From contig JAMXDE010000015.1 of NCBI GenBank assembly GCA_026770025.1, positions 682,001 through 746,000 on the forward strand: 64,000 nt of DNA, written 5' to 3'. The position numbers and the translations under genes are program-made. This stretch comes from Craspedostauros australis. Lineage: Eukaryota > Bacillariophyta > Bacillariophyceae > Mastogloiales > Achnanthaceae. Position 1 is the first letter of the stretch. Each line of letters begins with the position of its first letter. Shown here in pieces: positions 11,401 through 20,727 of the stretch. Below the pieces are notes generated by a model. That model had not been told where the DNA came from. It searched no databases and worked only from the letters and a program-made list of their open reading frames with translations.

Positions 11401-14400
11401 GTGAACCTGCACCAAATGCTCGGCCACGCGCCACTCGAGACCATGAAGCGGACGGCCACTCAGTACCGATGGAAAATCATCGGCGAGATGCCAGTGTGTC
11501 GCGACTGCGCGGTCGCGAACGCAAGAGTGAAGAATATTCCGAAGGCAACCATTCCAAGAGCCACTCGCCGCGGCGAACGGTTCTTCATTGACATTAGTTA
11601 CACTAAACACATAAGCTTCGGAGATAAACGCTACTGGACCCTGATCGTGGACGACTGCACGGATCACTGCTGGAGTTTCTTTCTCAAGAACAAGAGTGAT
11701 CAACCAGGGTACATCAAACGATTCGTTCAAACGATCAAGTCACAGACTGGTGACCAACAGATCACCTTCCGAGGTGACAATAGCGGAGAGAATAAATCCA
11801 CGGAGGATATTCTCATCGATGCAGGACTCAACGTGAAATTCGAATACACGGCATCGAACACGCCGCAACAGAATGGCAGAGTGGAACGCAAGTTCGCGTA
11901 CCTCTACACCAAGATCCGCTCCATGCTCAACGGAGCACAGCTCGACGAAGAGTATAGGCATGGCCTGTGGGCAGCAGCTGCTAGCACTGCCACCGCCATC
12001 GCCAACATCACCGTAGCGAAGAACCAGAAGGAGTCACCACATCGACAATTCTTCGGCAACGATCCACCATATGCGGATGCACTCCGCACATTTGGAGAGG
12101 TGGGTGTTGTGAAGACTACCTACGGCGGGATTACCGCCAAACTCAAGAACAGAGGAGAAGAGATGGTGTTCATTGGATATGCACACCAACATGCATCAGG
12201 GGTCTACAACATGTACAGACCACCGACCAAGTCACTCATCTGTTCACGAGACATCAAGTGGCTCAACCAATCATACGGACAGTTCCGTGGCTGGGCACCA
12301 GCACCAAACATATCCAACGAAACAGGAACAACGGACGCAGACGGCTTCACAACCATCGGACGGAAGGGAGCAACGCCAAGGACGGCAACGCGTCAAACAT
12401 CGGAAGCGAAGAGAGTATCTTTCGCTGACAGCAACAGGTACTACATCCTATCAGATAGCGATGATGAGGATAATGAGGACGACGGAATAGTGACTCAACT
12501 AATCCAAAATAACGAGAAGGATCGGAGCGAATCTAATCATGAGGATGACGAAATCCTACCCTCCGGCGACGAAGCCGATGACGAGATAGGTGTCACTCCT
12601 CCGAACACACCAGGGAGGTCTACACATGATACACCATCCAAATCTCCACCAAGCAAACCAAGCAAGCGTGACATAGCTAGAAAGGAGAGGATCCGACGTC
12701 ACGAAGCACGAGGCAGAAAGGGAGAAACTAATCCCAAGTCAACTACAGGGAAGAGCATTCCCAGAGCTCTGCGCGAGCTCGCAGACTTCAACGAACGAGG
12801 TCGAAAGGAAGAAGGCTATGAGAGTGATCCATCATCCAACGAGGCGAGTGACGAACTCAGCGACGAGATGATCGACGACTCCAACAACGAAACTACAGAT
12901 GATGAAGAAATCGAAGACAAAGACGAAGAGATCGAGATCACTCATCATAGCACAACAGGACTGTACGGAATGAATGCAATCATCACCGAATCACCAGCGA
13001 TCGACATCGGACTGTCGATGCAGGACGAAAACAAGGAACCAGAGAAGCACATCGAACCTACAACGTTCAACGGAGCCTTCAATCATCCAGATCCTATCCA
13101 TCAGAAGGGATATCGAGCAGCCATCAAGAAGGAGTTCGACTCCATGGATATACGAAAGGTATACAGCAAGATCAAACGAGACGCCATCCCACGCGGCCGC
13201 AGATGCTGCAAGTGCAAATGGGTCTTCAAGCTGAAGCGTGATGGCACACATCGAGCGCGGCTCGTTGCATGTGGCTATTCACAAGTCGCAGGAGTAGACT
13301 TCCAAGAGCATTACTCACCCGTCATCCATGACGTGACCTATCGGGTCATGATGGTGACTATGCTAATCAAGAAGATGGACTGCGCACTCGTCGATGTCGT
13401 AACGGCATTCCTACATGGAGACCTCGACGAGGAAATCTACATGAACTGTCCCAACGGGATGGATCATCAACCAGACGAAGCCCTGACCCTACACAAGCCA
13501 ATCTACGGACTTGTGCAGAGCGCCAGGCAATGGTTCAAGATGTTGGTATCGACCCTCAAGAATATCAACTTCGAACAGAGCGCAGCAGATCCGTGCCTGT
13601 TCTACAGGAAGACGAATGAAGGAAGCATGATCGTAGCCATCTACGTGGACGATTGCTTCTGTTGCGGAGACTCCAAAGCACTGGAGACATTCCTGAAGGA
13701 CATCCAAGGTAGCAAATTCAAGGTGACAATCGAGCGCGGACTCGGAGACCACCTCAGCTGCAACATCGAACTGAACCATGACAAGACTAAAGCGACATTA
13801 CGTCAACCACACCTTATCCGACACCTCATCAAAGAGTTCGGAACCAAGGTTGAGAAGATGCAACGCTATGGGACACCGGGAACCCCGGGTCAAATCATCG
13901 TACAACCATCCGAAGATAACGGACTGCAGAAGGTCGGACCGGAAGAACATGCCGAATATCGCCGAGGCGTCGGTATGCTACTCTTCCTCATCAAGCACTC
14001 GCGACCGGATATCGCGAACCCTGTGAGGGAACTCTCCAAGGTATTGATCGGGCCCACCAAGGCCGCAATGAAGGAGATGTATCGGATCATCAAGTATGTA
14101 ATCGATACAAAGGACTATGGATTGAAGATCCATCCAGCGCGTCCAGACGACGACGGCTGGGACATGGAGCTCTTCTGCGATAGCGAATATGCAGGAGACA
14201 AGAACACGAGAATCAGCGTAGGAGGGTTCATCCTATACCTGTGCAAGGTACCAATCCTTTGGCGATCCAAGGCACAGAAGGCCGTCACACTCAGCTCATC
14301 CGAAGCAGAATACGTTGCCCTTTCCGAAGCGGCAAAGGAGATCTTCTTCGTCATGCAGCTACTCGAAAGTGTGGGCGTCCCAGTGAAGACACCGATCAAG

Positions 14401-14640
14401 GTCCGTGTGGACAACATCGGAGCGATCTTCATCGCCAAGAACCCATCAACATCCCAACGATCGCGGCACATCGACGTGCGCCATCACTACGTGAGGAATA
14501 TGGTAATCAACAAAACCATCGAAATCATTTTCGTCAAATCCGAGCAGAACACAAGCGACGGATTCACCAAGAACATCAAGGCCGACTTGCAACGTGAACA
14601 TGAGAAGTCGTACCTTGACACATCGAGAACATTCGAATGA
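8470..14640 (+). CDS. Gag-Pol polyprotein of copia element C
   Basis: A single 2,056-residue frame. Gag (residues 1 to about 450) ends in two CCHC knuckles, C-H-N-C-G-V-Y-G-H...C near 390 and C-N-Y-C-G-I-F-G-H...C near 435. A long acidic, low-complexity spacer follows (about 480-830), unusual in length between knuckles and protease. Then come protease (L-A-D-S-G-A near 835), GAG-pre (L-H-Q-M-L-G-H near 980), integrase core (about 1,030-1,200), a second acidic linker (about 1,300-1,500), reverse transcriptase with Y-V-D-D near 1,725, and RNase H (S-E-A-E-Y near 1,945). The order PR-INT-RT-RH defines Ty1/copia. Gag and Pol share one frame, so their ratio would depend on processing rather than frameshifting. 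Confidence 0.95.
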   Translation: MSEEEELKDIPLSNPAIKREEGASETPPRQEKEAAAATVLSGADASAIDETEEERSARLHRKEKRILKAIKQEETGVTKSIRTAKQGGKSETPPGGEFVTKTISAQQQAKIEESATQKPTEIKGASAPTTKQRTNMATSANMNKRRIKAPMFSGEQEDYSAWESQAKAYARAQKTRDVMLGKTKVPTMKEIAAAADEDKEAMEEIYELGCDCFSDLILMMDAEKGKGKQAIQYINQCISDDYPEGDAHAAWNVLAEKFRPSDAVTKIKLKRQFNNEKMKRDTDPDIYITQLESLRSRLHDVKYEITDEEMIMQILSTVSVEYKTHVVNLQHQLTFNPELVTINTIRGVLRTAYATHRGGKAYVDDFQDSNTKSNDTGFTSTGNFKGTCHNCGVYGHRSADCPERKKSNNKKNNNNNNKMNGKRNKGSGFKGKCNYCGIFGHREAECRKKKFNESKKNNEQANAATEGHDKSGHEMVLSAKDMPLCMLVSDDYIEDSFFDNFEYIGSDDEVQDDEIIPEWLSEEPIIHEVDPRREVSYECCFNAHDLIGSYGDETEMDEANDSDIEEAMSDDDDDDANEDGADEDDETNGGAAPPPPAAGNNRSGIFDEDDSDESEDGNHPDDSFNPNERVVYPGNIDFPPIEDPNRSNYLHRHDTIPYATETALVIQKQLIFDAVMEAGVSLFPGIERGVLRPIWVNMMGSILSENFRSIEEILANSVVINRILEAAETETIPETDLHYILGGCMRVLLRERPRVHPYDPATGSHRNSTIPSDYAQLPDDMDDGDHHPPYDEDGVHEDDDDGSFDDEIAAAAVEQLHELSTKYKDKVNKNTWLADSGASCHIVNSDAALFNVRYIKSFVQVGDSTKLDSPKMGSIRLKVKQRNNTGHVIRLDDVKYTPKMAVNLFSTNKALYNGYQLGNNGILMDIINGSGTKIVFDRVFPTSNGFITGVQMHPIMPTDDDKACTSIVKNPSKEISAVNLHQMLGHAPLETMKRTATQYRWKIIGEMPVCRDCAVANARVKNIPKATIPRATRRGERFFIDISYTKHISFGDKRYWTLIVDDCTDHCWSFFLKNKSDQPGYIKRFVQTIKSQTGDQQITFRGDNSGENKSTEDILIDAGLNVKFEYTASNTPQQNGRVERKFAYLYTKIRSMLNGAQLDEEYRHGLWAAAASTATAIANITVAKNQKESPHRQFFGNDPPYADALRTFGEVGVVKTTYGGITAKLKNRGEEMVFIGYAHQHASGVYNMYRPPTKSLICSRDIKWLNQSYGQFRGWAPAPNISNETGTTDADGFTTIGRKGATPRTATRQTSEAKRVSFADSNRYYILSDSDDEDNEDDGIVTQLIQNNEKDRSESNHEDDEILPSGDEADDEIGVTPPNTPGRSTHDTPSKSPPSKPSKRDIARKERIRRHEARGRKGETNPKSTTGKSIPRALRELADFNERGRKEEGYESDPSSNEASDELSDEMIDDSNNETTDDEEIEDKDEEIEITHHSTTGLYGMNAIITESPAIDIGLSMQDENKEPEKHIEPTTFNGAFNHPDPIHQKGYRAAIKKEFDSMDIRKVYSKIKRDAIPRGRRCCKCKWVFKLKRDGTHRARLVACGYSQVAGVDFQEHYSPVIHDVTYRVMMVTMLIKKMDCALVDVVTAFLHGDLDEEIYMNCPNGMDHQPDEALTLHKPIYGLVQSARQWFKMLVSTLKNINFEQSAADPCLFYRKTNEGSMIVAIYVDDCFCCGDSKALETFLKDIQGSKFKVTIERGLGDHLSCNIELNHDKTKATLRQPHLIRHLIKEFGTKVEKMQRYGTPGTPGQIIVQPSEDNGLQKVGPEEHAEYRRGVGMLLFLIKHSRPDIANPVRELSKVLIGPTKAAMKEMYRIIKYVIDTKDYGLKIHPARPDDDGWDMELFCDSEYAGDKNTRISVGGFILYLCKVPILWRSKAQKAVTLSSSEAEYVALSEAAKEIFFVMQLLESVGVPVKTPIKVRVDNIGAIFIAKNPSTSQRSRHIDVRHHYVRNMVINKTIEIIFVKSEQNTSDGFTKNIKADLQREHEKSYLDTSRTFE

Positions 14641-14660
14641 CCGAATGCACACAGGAAGGG

Positions 14661-15448
14661 TGTCGAGATGTACATGTGAGTATATGTCAAGATGTACGTG
14701 TATATGTGCATCGTTCACCCGTTATTCTCTCATACGCACTTGGACGGTATAACTACATTCGTGTCGATAGTATGCTGTGATTCGTCAGAATTACAGGGGA
14801 ATGGAACACATGAAAAGGGGCAAGATTTCTGGAGGAAATTTGCAAATAATGATTTCTGAGAGAATCAGAAGATCGTCCGTCCATGCATCAATGGTACCAA
14901 GAGAATCTCGAGGTACTTCCCAACTAAACCTCAGATGACAATATCATCTGACAGACTACTGCATCACCAATGGAACGTGACATCTGGAGAGCAGAAGGAC
15001 GCCTACTGACGTCGACAGGATGTCAACATGTCACCACGTCGACAGCTGTCTCCAAGTCAGAGCAGGAGGCGAAGATACGATGACCCATGAAGATCATGGA
15101 TACTGAAGGTGAACTTCAAATGGTAAGTACTCATGGAGTAGAAGCCAGTACTGAATGAACAGAGTGTCGAATGCGGAGTACGCATCAAACACGAAGGATC
15201 GTGTAGCACGAACACACGATGTTGAGAGAGAGAGAGAATACAGAGAGAAGCGAGAGAGGATCTCGCGTACCGACTCATAGTCGGAGACCGAATCTACGAA
15301 ACAGATTGAAGCGCCGAGAGCATCGGGCAAGAGAACGAACGGACACCGAGAGGATCGGAGTGCCAACGTAATGAAATAGCAAACAGACGACTATCAACCA
15401 ACACCATCTTCCACGATCGTAGGTTACCGTGAGCGGAACTTGCCAACA
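14661..15448 (+). repeat. 3' LTR of element C
   Basis: 788 bp; starts TGTCGAGATG 20 bases after the Gag-Pol stop and ends CCAACA. Its four extra bases relative to the 5' LTR fall in a GA-repeat tract. Confidence 0.95.
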
Positions 15449-15454
15449 CTCTCG

Positions 15455-15523
15455 CTCCAGTCGACACGCTTGCTTGCTTGCTTTGTGCCGCTTCAGGTAC
15501 GCTTCGTACACCTTGTTGAATCT
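15455..15523 (-). pseudogene. Fragment of the buried minus-strand frame
   Basis: A short open minus-strand segment, Lys/Glu-rich, between element C and tRNA-like repeat copy 1. Its right end, AATCT (15,519-15,523), is the target duplication of the repeat; the partner AATCT is at 18,767-18,771, where the frame remnant resumes. Confidence 0.35.
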
Positions 15524-15712
15524 TGAAAGAGTACTATCGAAAAATCACAAGGGGAGAGCAAAAGCAAAGCACCATGCCGGGATTCGAACCCGGAACCTCA
15601 GTGAGAATTACTGGTGCTCTACCGTTGAGCTACAGGCGTTGCGATTGCTGATCCGAACACAAGTGAAATTTACAGATAGTGGGGGCTACGGGAGTAACGT
15701 AATTTGCACTAT

Positions 15713-15728
15713 CCCTTCATGACCCAGG
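15713..15728 (+). repeat. Left terminal inverted repeat of the piggyBac element
   Basis: CCCTTCATGACCCAGG, an exact inverted match to 18,732-18,747. It begins CCC, as piggyBac termini usually do. Confidence 0.95.
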
Positions 15729-15877
15729 TCCAACGCGTTCATTATATCCTTTTTTTCGGCCCGTGTTAAATTTTGAACGAGGTTTCCCTACCAGGAGCTA
15801 CGACAGAAAGCTTTCTTTTTTAATCTAGTTCGGAACCATTCTTCTTATTCACACGGTTTTACTAGTAAAAAAATTCG

Positions 15878-18376
15878 TCAGCCCTGATCCTGACCATGGT
15901 ATGTAGCCCAGTGTTGCTTGCAGATGTAGACATCACAGATGTTGCACATCCTTCTCACTCTTTTCGGTTTCACCCCTGCCTTTCTGTCTTTCTTTGCTTT
16001 CGCCTTCAAGAACGCACAGTATGTGCAGGTCCGCTGGCACCCTTCTCTCACGATGAGCTCCTTGTGGTCGTGATACTCTCCTGTCAGTCTCTTCAAACTC
16101 AGCCTTGGTGACTTTCTGCTCATTCTCGATGCTGTTCGGATCGATCTTGGCACTGGCCTTGATGGTGTGGTTGCCTGTGCCCTTGCCCTTGTTAACCTCG
16201 ATTCATACATGACACCTTTTGCAACAAGCCGTTCAATCATCTGCAAACCAAATGCCTTGTGCTCCAATTGATGCTCCTTTTCGACCAGCATGTTGTGGGC
16301 GATCCAGGCATTCACCCTCAGGATGTCCAGCAGGTGAAACATCAGGGGCATCCACACTCGTCGGCATCGGAGATTCGGTCTGTAGTAGGCGATGAACTGA
16401 TCGCACTTGTCCACGCCTCCCATCCAGTGATTGTAGTCGTCAATCATCTTCGGTATGCGAATCCTCACGTTCCAATTGCTCCCCCACACTTGTTTGAGGT
16501 GAGGCTTGTTCGTCTGGGTCTCCCTTGGCTTGTGGCAATCCTTCTGCACTGTCTCATTTCCGTAGTGGATGGTGCTGACCATCAAGACAACATTGTTGTC
16601 GACCCATCTTGTGATGACGTGATCATCAGATTGTGTCCACAGATACAGCGAATTGAAGCGTCCATCCTCAATATCTTTCAGCTCCTTCGGAGGGAAGCCA
16701 CGACGATTCCGAGCAGTGCCAACGATTCCCAGCCCCATTCTCCTGGAGTTCTCAATCACAGTCTTTGTTGTGAAAAGATTATCCATCGCCACGATGTGCC
16801 CCAAATTTGGATCAAGAACAGCCATCAACTCTTGCACTGTTTTGTTGATCTTCGTTGTCTTATCCAGTCTTCCAGCAGGAAGTATATGGTACATGAACCC
16901 AGATGCAGAGCAGCACAGCGCGAAGAACTTGTATCCTTCTTTGATGGGCTTTTGCTTTATGCGATGGGTTTGGCTTGATCGGCCTTTGAAGCGTACCATC
17001 ATCTTGTCAATGGAGCAGGCAAACCCTGGCTTTGCGCACACCTTCTGAGAGACCCGGTTGGTATGGTCCAGCAGAAGTTGGACCTTGGCATACCATGAGC
17101 GATTGGAAATGATCACAGGGGGTATCGAAGGTGGTGGTGGTGCAGGTTTGCAGGCTGCCCTGCTCTCGGACCCATGTGGGGCAACATTGTCAGAGAGGTT
17201 GGATAGCGTTGATGAAGATGTTGACGCATCAACTGACGTTCCAGAAGTTGTGGCCGTCTGCGATGATGATCTGGTGCCGCGGCTCTGATCTGTTGGAGAG
17301 ACATCATCATCCATATTGTCTGCAGATGTATCGCTGCTGTCAATTGAAGAATCTGACTGGCCATCCGATTGTTCAGCCATTGCAGTGAGATGGATGTGAT
17401 TCCAAATGACTTGGTATCGTGCTCTTGTCATGTATGTCATGAGCTCGTGAGAAGGAATGGAAATGGAAGCAGCTCTCCAGTAGTCCCTCTTTGCAGGGGC
17501 GCCGAAGAAGCCCATGTAGAAGTACATTGCAAGGAATATGTACAGTTCACATACTGTCACCAGTTCAGCCTTGGATCGACTGTTTCGAATATGATTGTTG
17601 GTGTGAAGCTGGATGCTCTCCACAAGAGTCTCAGGGAAGAAGATTTCCAAGATGCTCTTGATTGTGGTGGCAATATTTGGTAGTCCACGGAACTTGGGCT
17701 TGTGATTGCCCACAGGGAGTGGTGTGTAGTTGTTTCGATGGTTGCTGTTGATGTTGATGGTGTACTGACTGCCATCAACTGTTGCACGGGTGCCGATGCT
17801 TTCCTGGTTCCCAATGCTTCCTTCAGATGGGTCAGCTGTGATTGCAAAGTCAGTTGTGATGGTTTCATTCGATGGGCTGGCATCAGTTTTGATGCATGCA
17901 GTGTTGCTCTGATTGGATGCCGTCTCCATCTGCGTGGCCATACGTGTTGACATGCATGTGGCCATGCGCCCAGCAATGCCAGATGGATTGCTGACGATGC
18001 TCGTTCCATCCACTGCAGGTAGTGTGACAATGCCGGCATCAATTTTGCGATCCACTGCAGGTGGAATGATGATGCTGGCATCAATTTTGCCCTCCACCGC
18101 AGGTGGAACAATGATGCTGCTCTTGCCATTGGTGTGCATGGTGGTTGATGAATGATTGGTTGTTGGCGGGTTGTCGTCGAGGCCCCTGAGGGTGGTTGAA
18201 TCCAGAGGCAGCCATTTGCATGGAGGAGACCGATTCAACTTTGGAGAATCATTGAGGAAAACCACATGCGGACGAGAGCTGGTGTAGGGGAGATCAGGCT
18301 CTGCGAAGAAGGACGGCTGGCTGCTGGTTGGTGTGGAAGGTGGCTCCTTGCGCTTGGCACTGGTGAACTTGACCAT
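15878..18376 (-). CDS. piggyBac-family transposase (DDE_Tnp_1_7)
   Basis: An 832-residue protein, longer than the usual 550-650. Residues 1-225 are a low-complexity extension with three imperfect repeats of an I-I-x-P-P-A-V-x-x-K-I-D-A unit (about 88-123). The catalytic domain spans about 228-700, with an acidic Ser/Thr insert at 335-415. Candidate catalytic aspartates are D457 (S-I-D-K-M-M), D532 (M-D-N-L-F) and D656 (G-G-V-D-K-C-D), matching the DDD arrangement of the family. A Cys-rich tail (C780, C784, C787, C811, C814, C819, H822) resembles the C-terminal zinc-binding domain that binds transposon ends. The frame is uninterrupted. The start is the first Met, 371 bp inside the right terminal repeat. 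Confidence 0.95.
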   Translation of the reverse strand: MVKFTSAKRKEPPSTPTSSQPSFFAEPDLPYTSSRPHVVFLNDSPKLNRSPPCKWLPLDSTTLRGLDDNPPTTNHSSTTMHTNGKSSIIVPPAVEGKIDASIIIPPAVDRKIDAGIVTLPAVDGTSIVSNPSGIAGRMATCMSTRMATQMETASNQSNTACIKTDASPSNETITTDFAITADPSEGSIGNQESIGTRATVDGSQYTININSNHRNNYTPLPVGNHKPKFRGLPNIATTIKSILEIFFPETLVESIQLHTNNHIRNSRSKAELVTVCELYIFLAMYFYMGFFGAPAKRDYWRAASISIPSHELMTYMTRARYQVIWNHIHLTAMAEQSDGQSDSSIDSSDTSADNMDDDVSPTDQSRGTRSSSQTATTSGTSVDASTSSSTLSNLSDNVAPHGSESRAACKPAPPPPSIPPVIISNRSWYAKVQLLLDHTNRVSQKVCAKPGFACSIDKMMVRFKGRSSQTHRIKQKPIKEGYKFFALCCSASGFMYHILPAGRLDKTTKINKTVQELMAVLDPNLGHIVAMDNLFTTKTVIENSRRMGLGIVGTARNRRGFPPKELKDIEDGRFNSLYLWTQSDDHVITRWVDNNVVLMVSTIHYGNETVQKDCHKPRETQTNKPHLKQVWGSNWNVRIRIPKMIDDYNHWMGGVDKCDQFIAYYRPNLRCRRVWMPLMFHLLDILRVNAWIAHNMLVEKEHQLEHKAFGLQMIERLVAKGVMYESRLTRARAQATTPSRPVPRSIRTASRMSRKSPRLSLKRLTGEYHDHKELIVREGCQRTCTYCAFLKAKAKKDRKAGVKPKRVRRMCNICDVYICKQHWATYHGQDQG

Positions 18377-18731
18377 GATGGATGATCAGTGTGGTGATGT
18401 GATGATGTGATGTTGTGATCTTTTGATTTTATGATGTGATGGGAAGGGGAGATGTGACGACAAAATGGGATGGAGAGACCGAAATTGGGAGGGACGGGCT
18501 CGCCGAATCAATTTTTGCGACAGTCCCGCTGGCCAAAAAACGATTCACGAGTAGTTCAGGCTCTGATTGCGACACAGGCATCCTAACAACCCCATCGAAA
18601 GCGACACATGGCTGGATCGCCCATCTCTCAAGCTTTCTTCAGGTATGAAGAAAATGATATGTTACACGTAAACGTCGACGTCAAAATGGAGAATCCGTGA
18701 AATTTTTTTGCTATTTGGATTCACTATAGGC

Positions 18732-18747
18732 CCTGGGTCATGAAGGG
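18732..18747 (+). repeat. Right terminal inverted repeat of the piggyBac element
   Basis: CCTGGGTCATGAAGGG, the exact inverse complement of 15,713-15,728. The next bases are ATACG, not TTAA. Confidence 0.95.
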
Positions 18748-18771
18748 ATACGTATTTGTGCTGATAAATCT

Positions 18772-18974
18772 TCGCACTATCCGTGGGTCTTCTGTTTTAC
18801 TCGCCGTGTGACAGCCTTTCTAAGCGAGGGCATTGATTGTCCCAGCACCGCTTCCATGCATACATCTATCCACAGGCATCTGTGATCTGCCTGCTTTATC
18901 TGTATGCCTTTGTCCCAATTGCTGGCTCCTGCTCCTTCCACTCTCACTGCCACTGATGCAAATATACCATTGAT
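18772..18974 (-). pseudogene. Fragment of the buried minus-strand frame
   Basis: An open minus-strand segment of about 60 codons with a protein-like composition, cut on the right by the solo LTR at 18,975 and on the left by tRNA-like repeat copy 1. No family recognised. Confidence 0.4.
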
Positions 18975-19779
18975 TGTTGGCAAGTTCCGCTTACGGTAAC
19001 CTACGATCGTGGAAGATGGTGTTGGTTGATAGTTGTTCATTTGCTATTTCGTGACTTGGCTACTCTGATCCTCTCAGTGTACACCAGTTCTCTTGCCTGA
19101 TGCTCTCGGTGCTTCAATCTGTTTTGTAGATTTGGTCTCCAACTATGAGTTGGTATGCAAGATGCTCTCTCACTCCTCTCTGTACTCTCTCTCTCTCTCT
19201 CTGTCTCAGCATTGTGTACTTCGTGTTACGCAATACTCCGTGTTTGATGCATGCTCTGCATTTGACACTCTGTTCATTCAGTACTGGCTTCTACTCCATG
19301 AGTACTTACCATTTGAAGTTCATCTTCTGTATCCATGATCCTGATGCCCTTCGGTCATCGGATCTTTGTCTCCTGCTCTGACTTGGAGACAGATGTCGAC
19401 ATGGTGACACCATGACATCCTGTCGACGTCAGTAGGCATCCTTCTGCTCTCCAGATGTCACGTTCCATTGGTGATGCAGCAGTCTGTCAGATGATATTGT
19501 CATCTGAGGTTTAGTTGGGAAGTACCTTGAGATTCTCTTGGTACCATTGATGGATGGACGGACGAGATTTCCAATTCTCTCAGAAATCGTCGACTGCAAA
19601 TTTCCTCCAGAAAATCTGCTCATTTTCGTGTGTTCCATTTCCACTGTAATTCTGACGAATCACAGCATACTATCGACACGAATGTAGTTGTACCGTCCAA
19701 GTGCATATGAGAGAATAATGGGTGAACGATGCACATACACTCGTACATCTTGACATATTCACGCATGTACATCTCGACA
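18975..19779 (-). repeat. Solo LTR of the element C family, older copy
   Basis: About 805 bp, minus orientation, with the same termini (TGTCGAG...CCAACA) and overall sequence as the element C LTRs but visibly more diverged, including an expanded CT tract near 19,185-19,205. The five bases on either side (TTGAT and CTCGT) do not match, so the target duplication has decayed or the LTR arose by recombination between copies. Confidence 0.9.
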
Positions 19780-20727
19780 CTCGTCCTTGTCGTGCACCTC
19801 ATCCGGTTGGTCATCCATGTTGATGGCTTGTGTATCACACTGGACCGTCGGTGGTCTTTCTTCCATTCCCTGTTGTGTTCCTTGTCTGTCTGGTTTAAGT
19901 CTCGCGTTTTCTTCGCTCGTCGTTATCAGCATTCGTTGGAGATCCTCCTTCTGTTTCTGCATTGCTGCCATCATCGCTCTTGTCGTCCCTGTTGTTCGCC
20001 CTGTGCTCCCTGACAATGTCGAGGTCACCGACCCTTGCGCTTGTGCCTCCAATATCTTTCCCATCTGTCCCTGTAGGATTGCCAACTTTTGTCGTCGCGG
20101 TCCTGTGGTTTGCCTGCTTCCTCCTGTCAGCAACGACGTCACAGATTCTTCTTCTTCCCTTTTCTTCTGCGCCTTTTGTTGTTGTGCTGCCTTCGTTTCC
20201 CTGATTCTTCTCCATGCTTTCTTGTCTCTCATTGATGGATTGGTATCTTCTTCGCTGTAGTATTTCTCCTTCCTGACTCCGCTCTCGTATCATTCCTCCT
20301 CCTCGTCACTGGATACCTGCTCTGTTTTGTTTGTCAAGAAATGCATATCCTCATCCATCATCCTTGCTGCTTCCACTTCCTTGTCCTTCTCCAAGATCAT
20401 TCTTTTTGTTTTCTCGTCCCATCTCATCGTCTTCGCCTCAACTCGTGCCATCAATGTAAACACTCTTTCTACTTCGTTGCATTAGTCGGCTGTCAGCTTG
20501 ACCAGCAATCGTTTTGCTATCATCCTTGCCTTTGCTGTTTTGTCCAGGTGGAACTGAAGCACGTATCCATTACCTCTCCACTGTTTGTCAATCAATGCGA
20601 AGAGTGGGGTCTTAGTGTTGCCTGTCGTTGACTTGATCTTCATGATCATCTCTTGAAGTGTCAGGTGTGAGCCTTCTGGAATCTCCTGCAGGCACTCTGG
20701 GATGATGTTGTAGGTGGTCATTGCTAC

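Larger units (their letters stand above)
7604..15448 (+). mobile_element. Complete Ty1/copia LTR retrotransposon C (looks whole, recent)
   Basis: Two LTRs of about 784 and 788 bp (7,604-8,387 and 14,661-15,448), both TGTCGAG...CCAACA, enclose one long Gag-Pol frame. The same six bases, CTCTCG, stand directly outside each LTR (7,598-7,603 and 15,449-15,454); copia elements usually duplicate five, so one base may match by chance. By eye the LTRs differ at about nine positions plus one short length difference, near 1%, which points to a recent insertion. A purine tract (CAGGAAGGG) precedes the 3' LTR. No standard initiator-Met primer-binding site was recognised after the 5' LTR. Confidence 0.95.
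15713..18747 (-). mobile_element. piggyBac-type DNA transposon, apparently intact
   Basis: A 3.04-kb element with perfect 16-bp terminal inverted repeats, CCCTTCATGACCCAGG, and one transposase gene on the minus strand. The inserted site is a copy of the tRNA-like repeat, and the two empty copies (around 20,740 and 28,600) show what the site looked like before insertion. Comparison puts the edges at 15,713 and 18,747 with a 2-bp AT duplicated; the terminal match extends three more bases (TAT/ATA) into the flanks. There is no TTAA, which piggyBac elements normally target. Intact ends and an open transposase suggest recent movement. Confidence 0.9.
15524..18766 (-). mobile_element. tRNA-like mobile repeat, copy 1 (split by a piggyBac element)
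   Basis: Minus-strand copy of a 207-bp repeat, in two parts (15,524-15,712 and 18,750-18,766) because a piggyBac transposon is inserted. It is bounded by the 5-bp duplication AATCT (15,519-15,523 and 18,767-18,771). The tRNA-like core (about 15,569-15,640) has an A-box (TAGCTCAACGG), a perfect B-box (GGTTCGAATCC) and a T-stem/loop, then a TTTT run as Pol III terminator. The acceptor ends do not pair well and position 33 of the anticodon loop is not T, so it is tRNA-like rather than a working tRNA gene. The flanks of the core are also conserved in copies 2 and 3. Confidence 0.85.
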
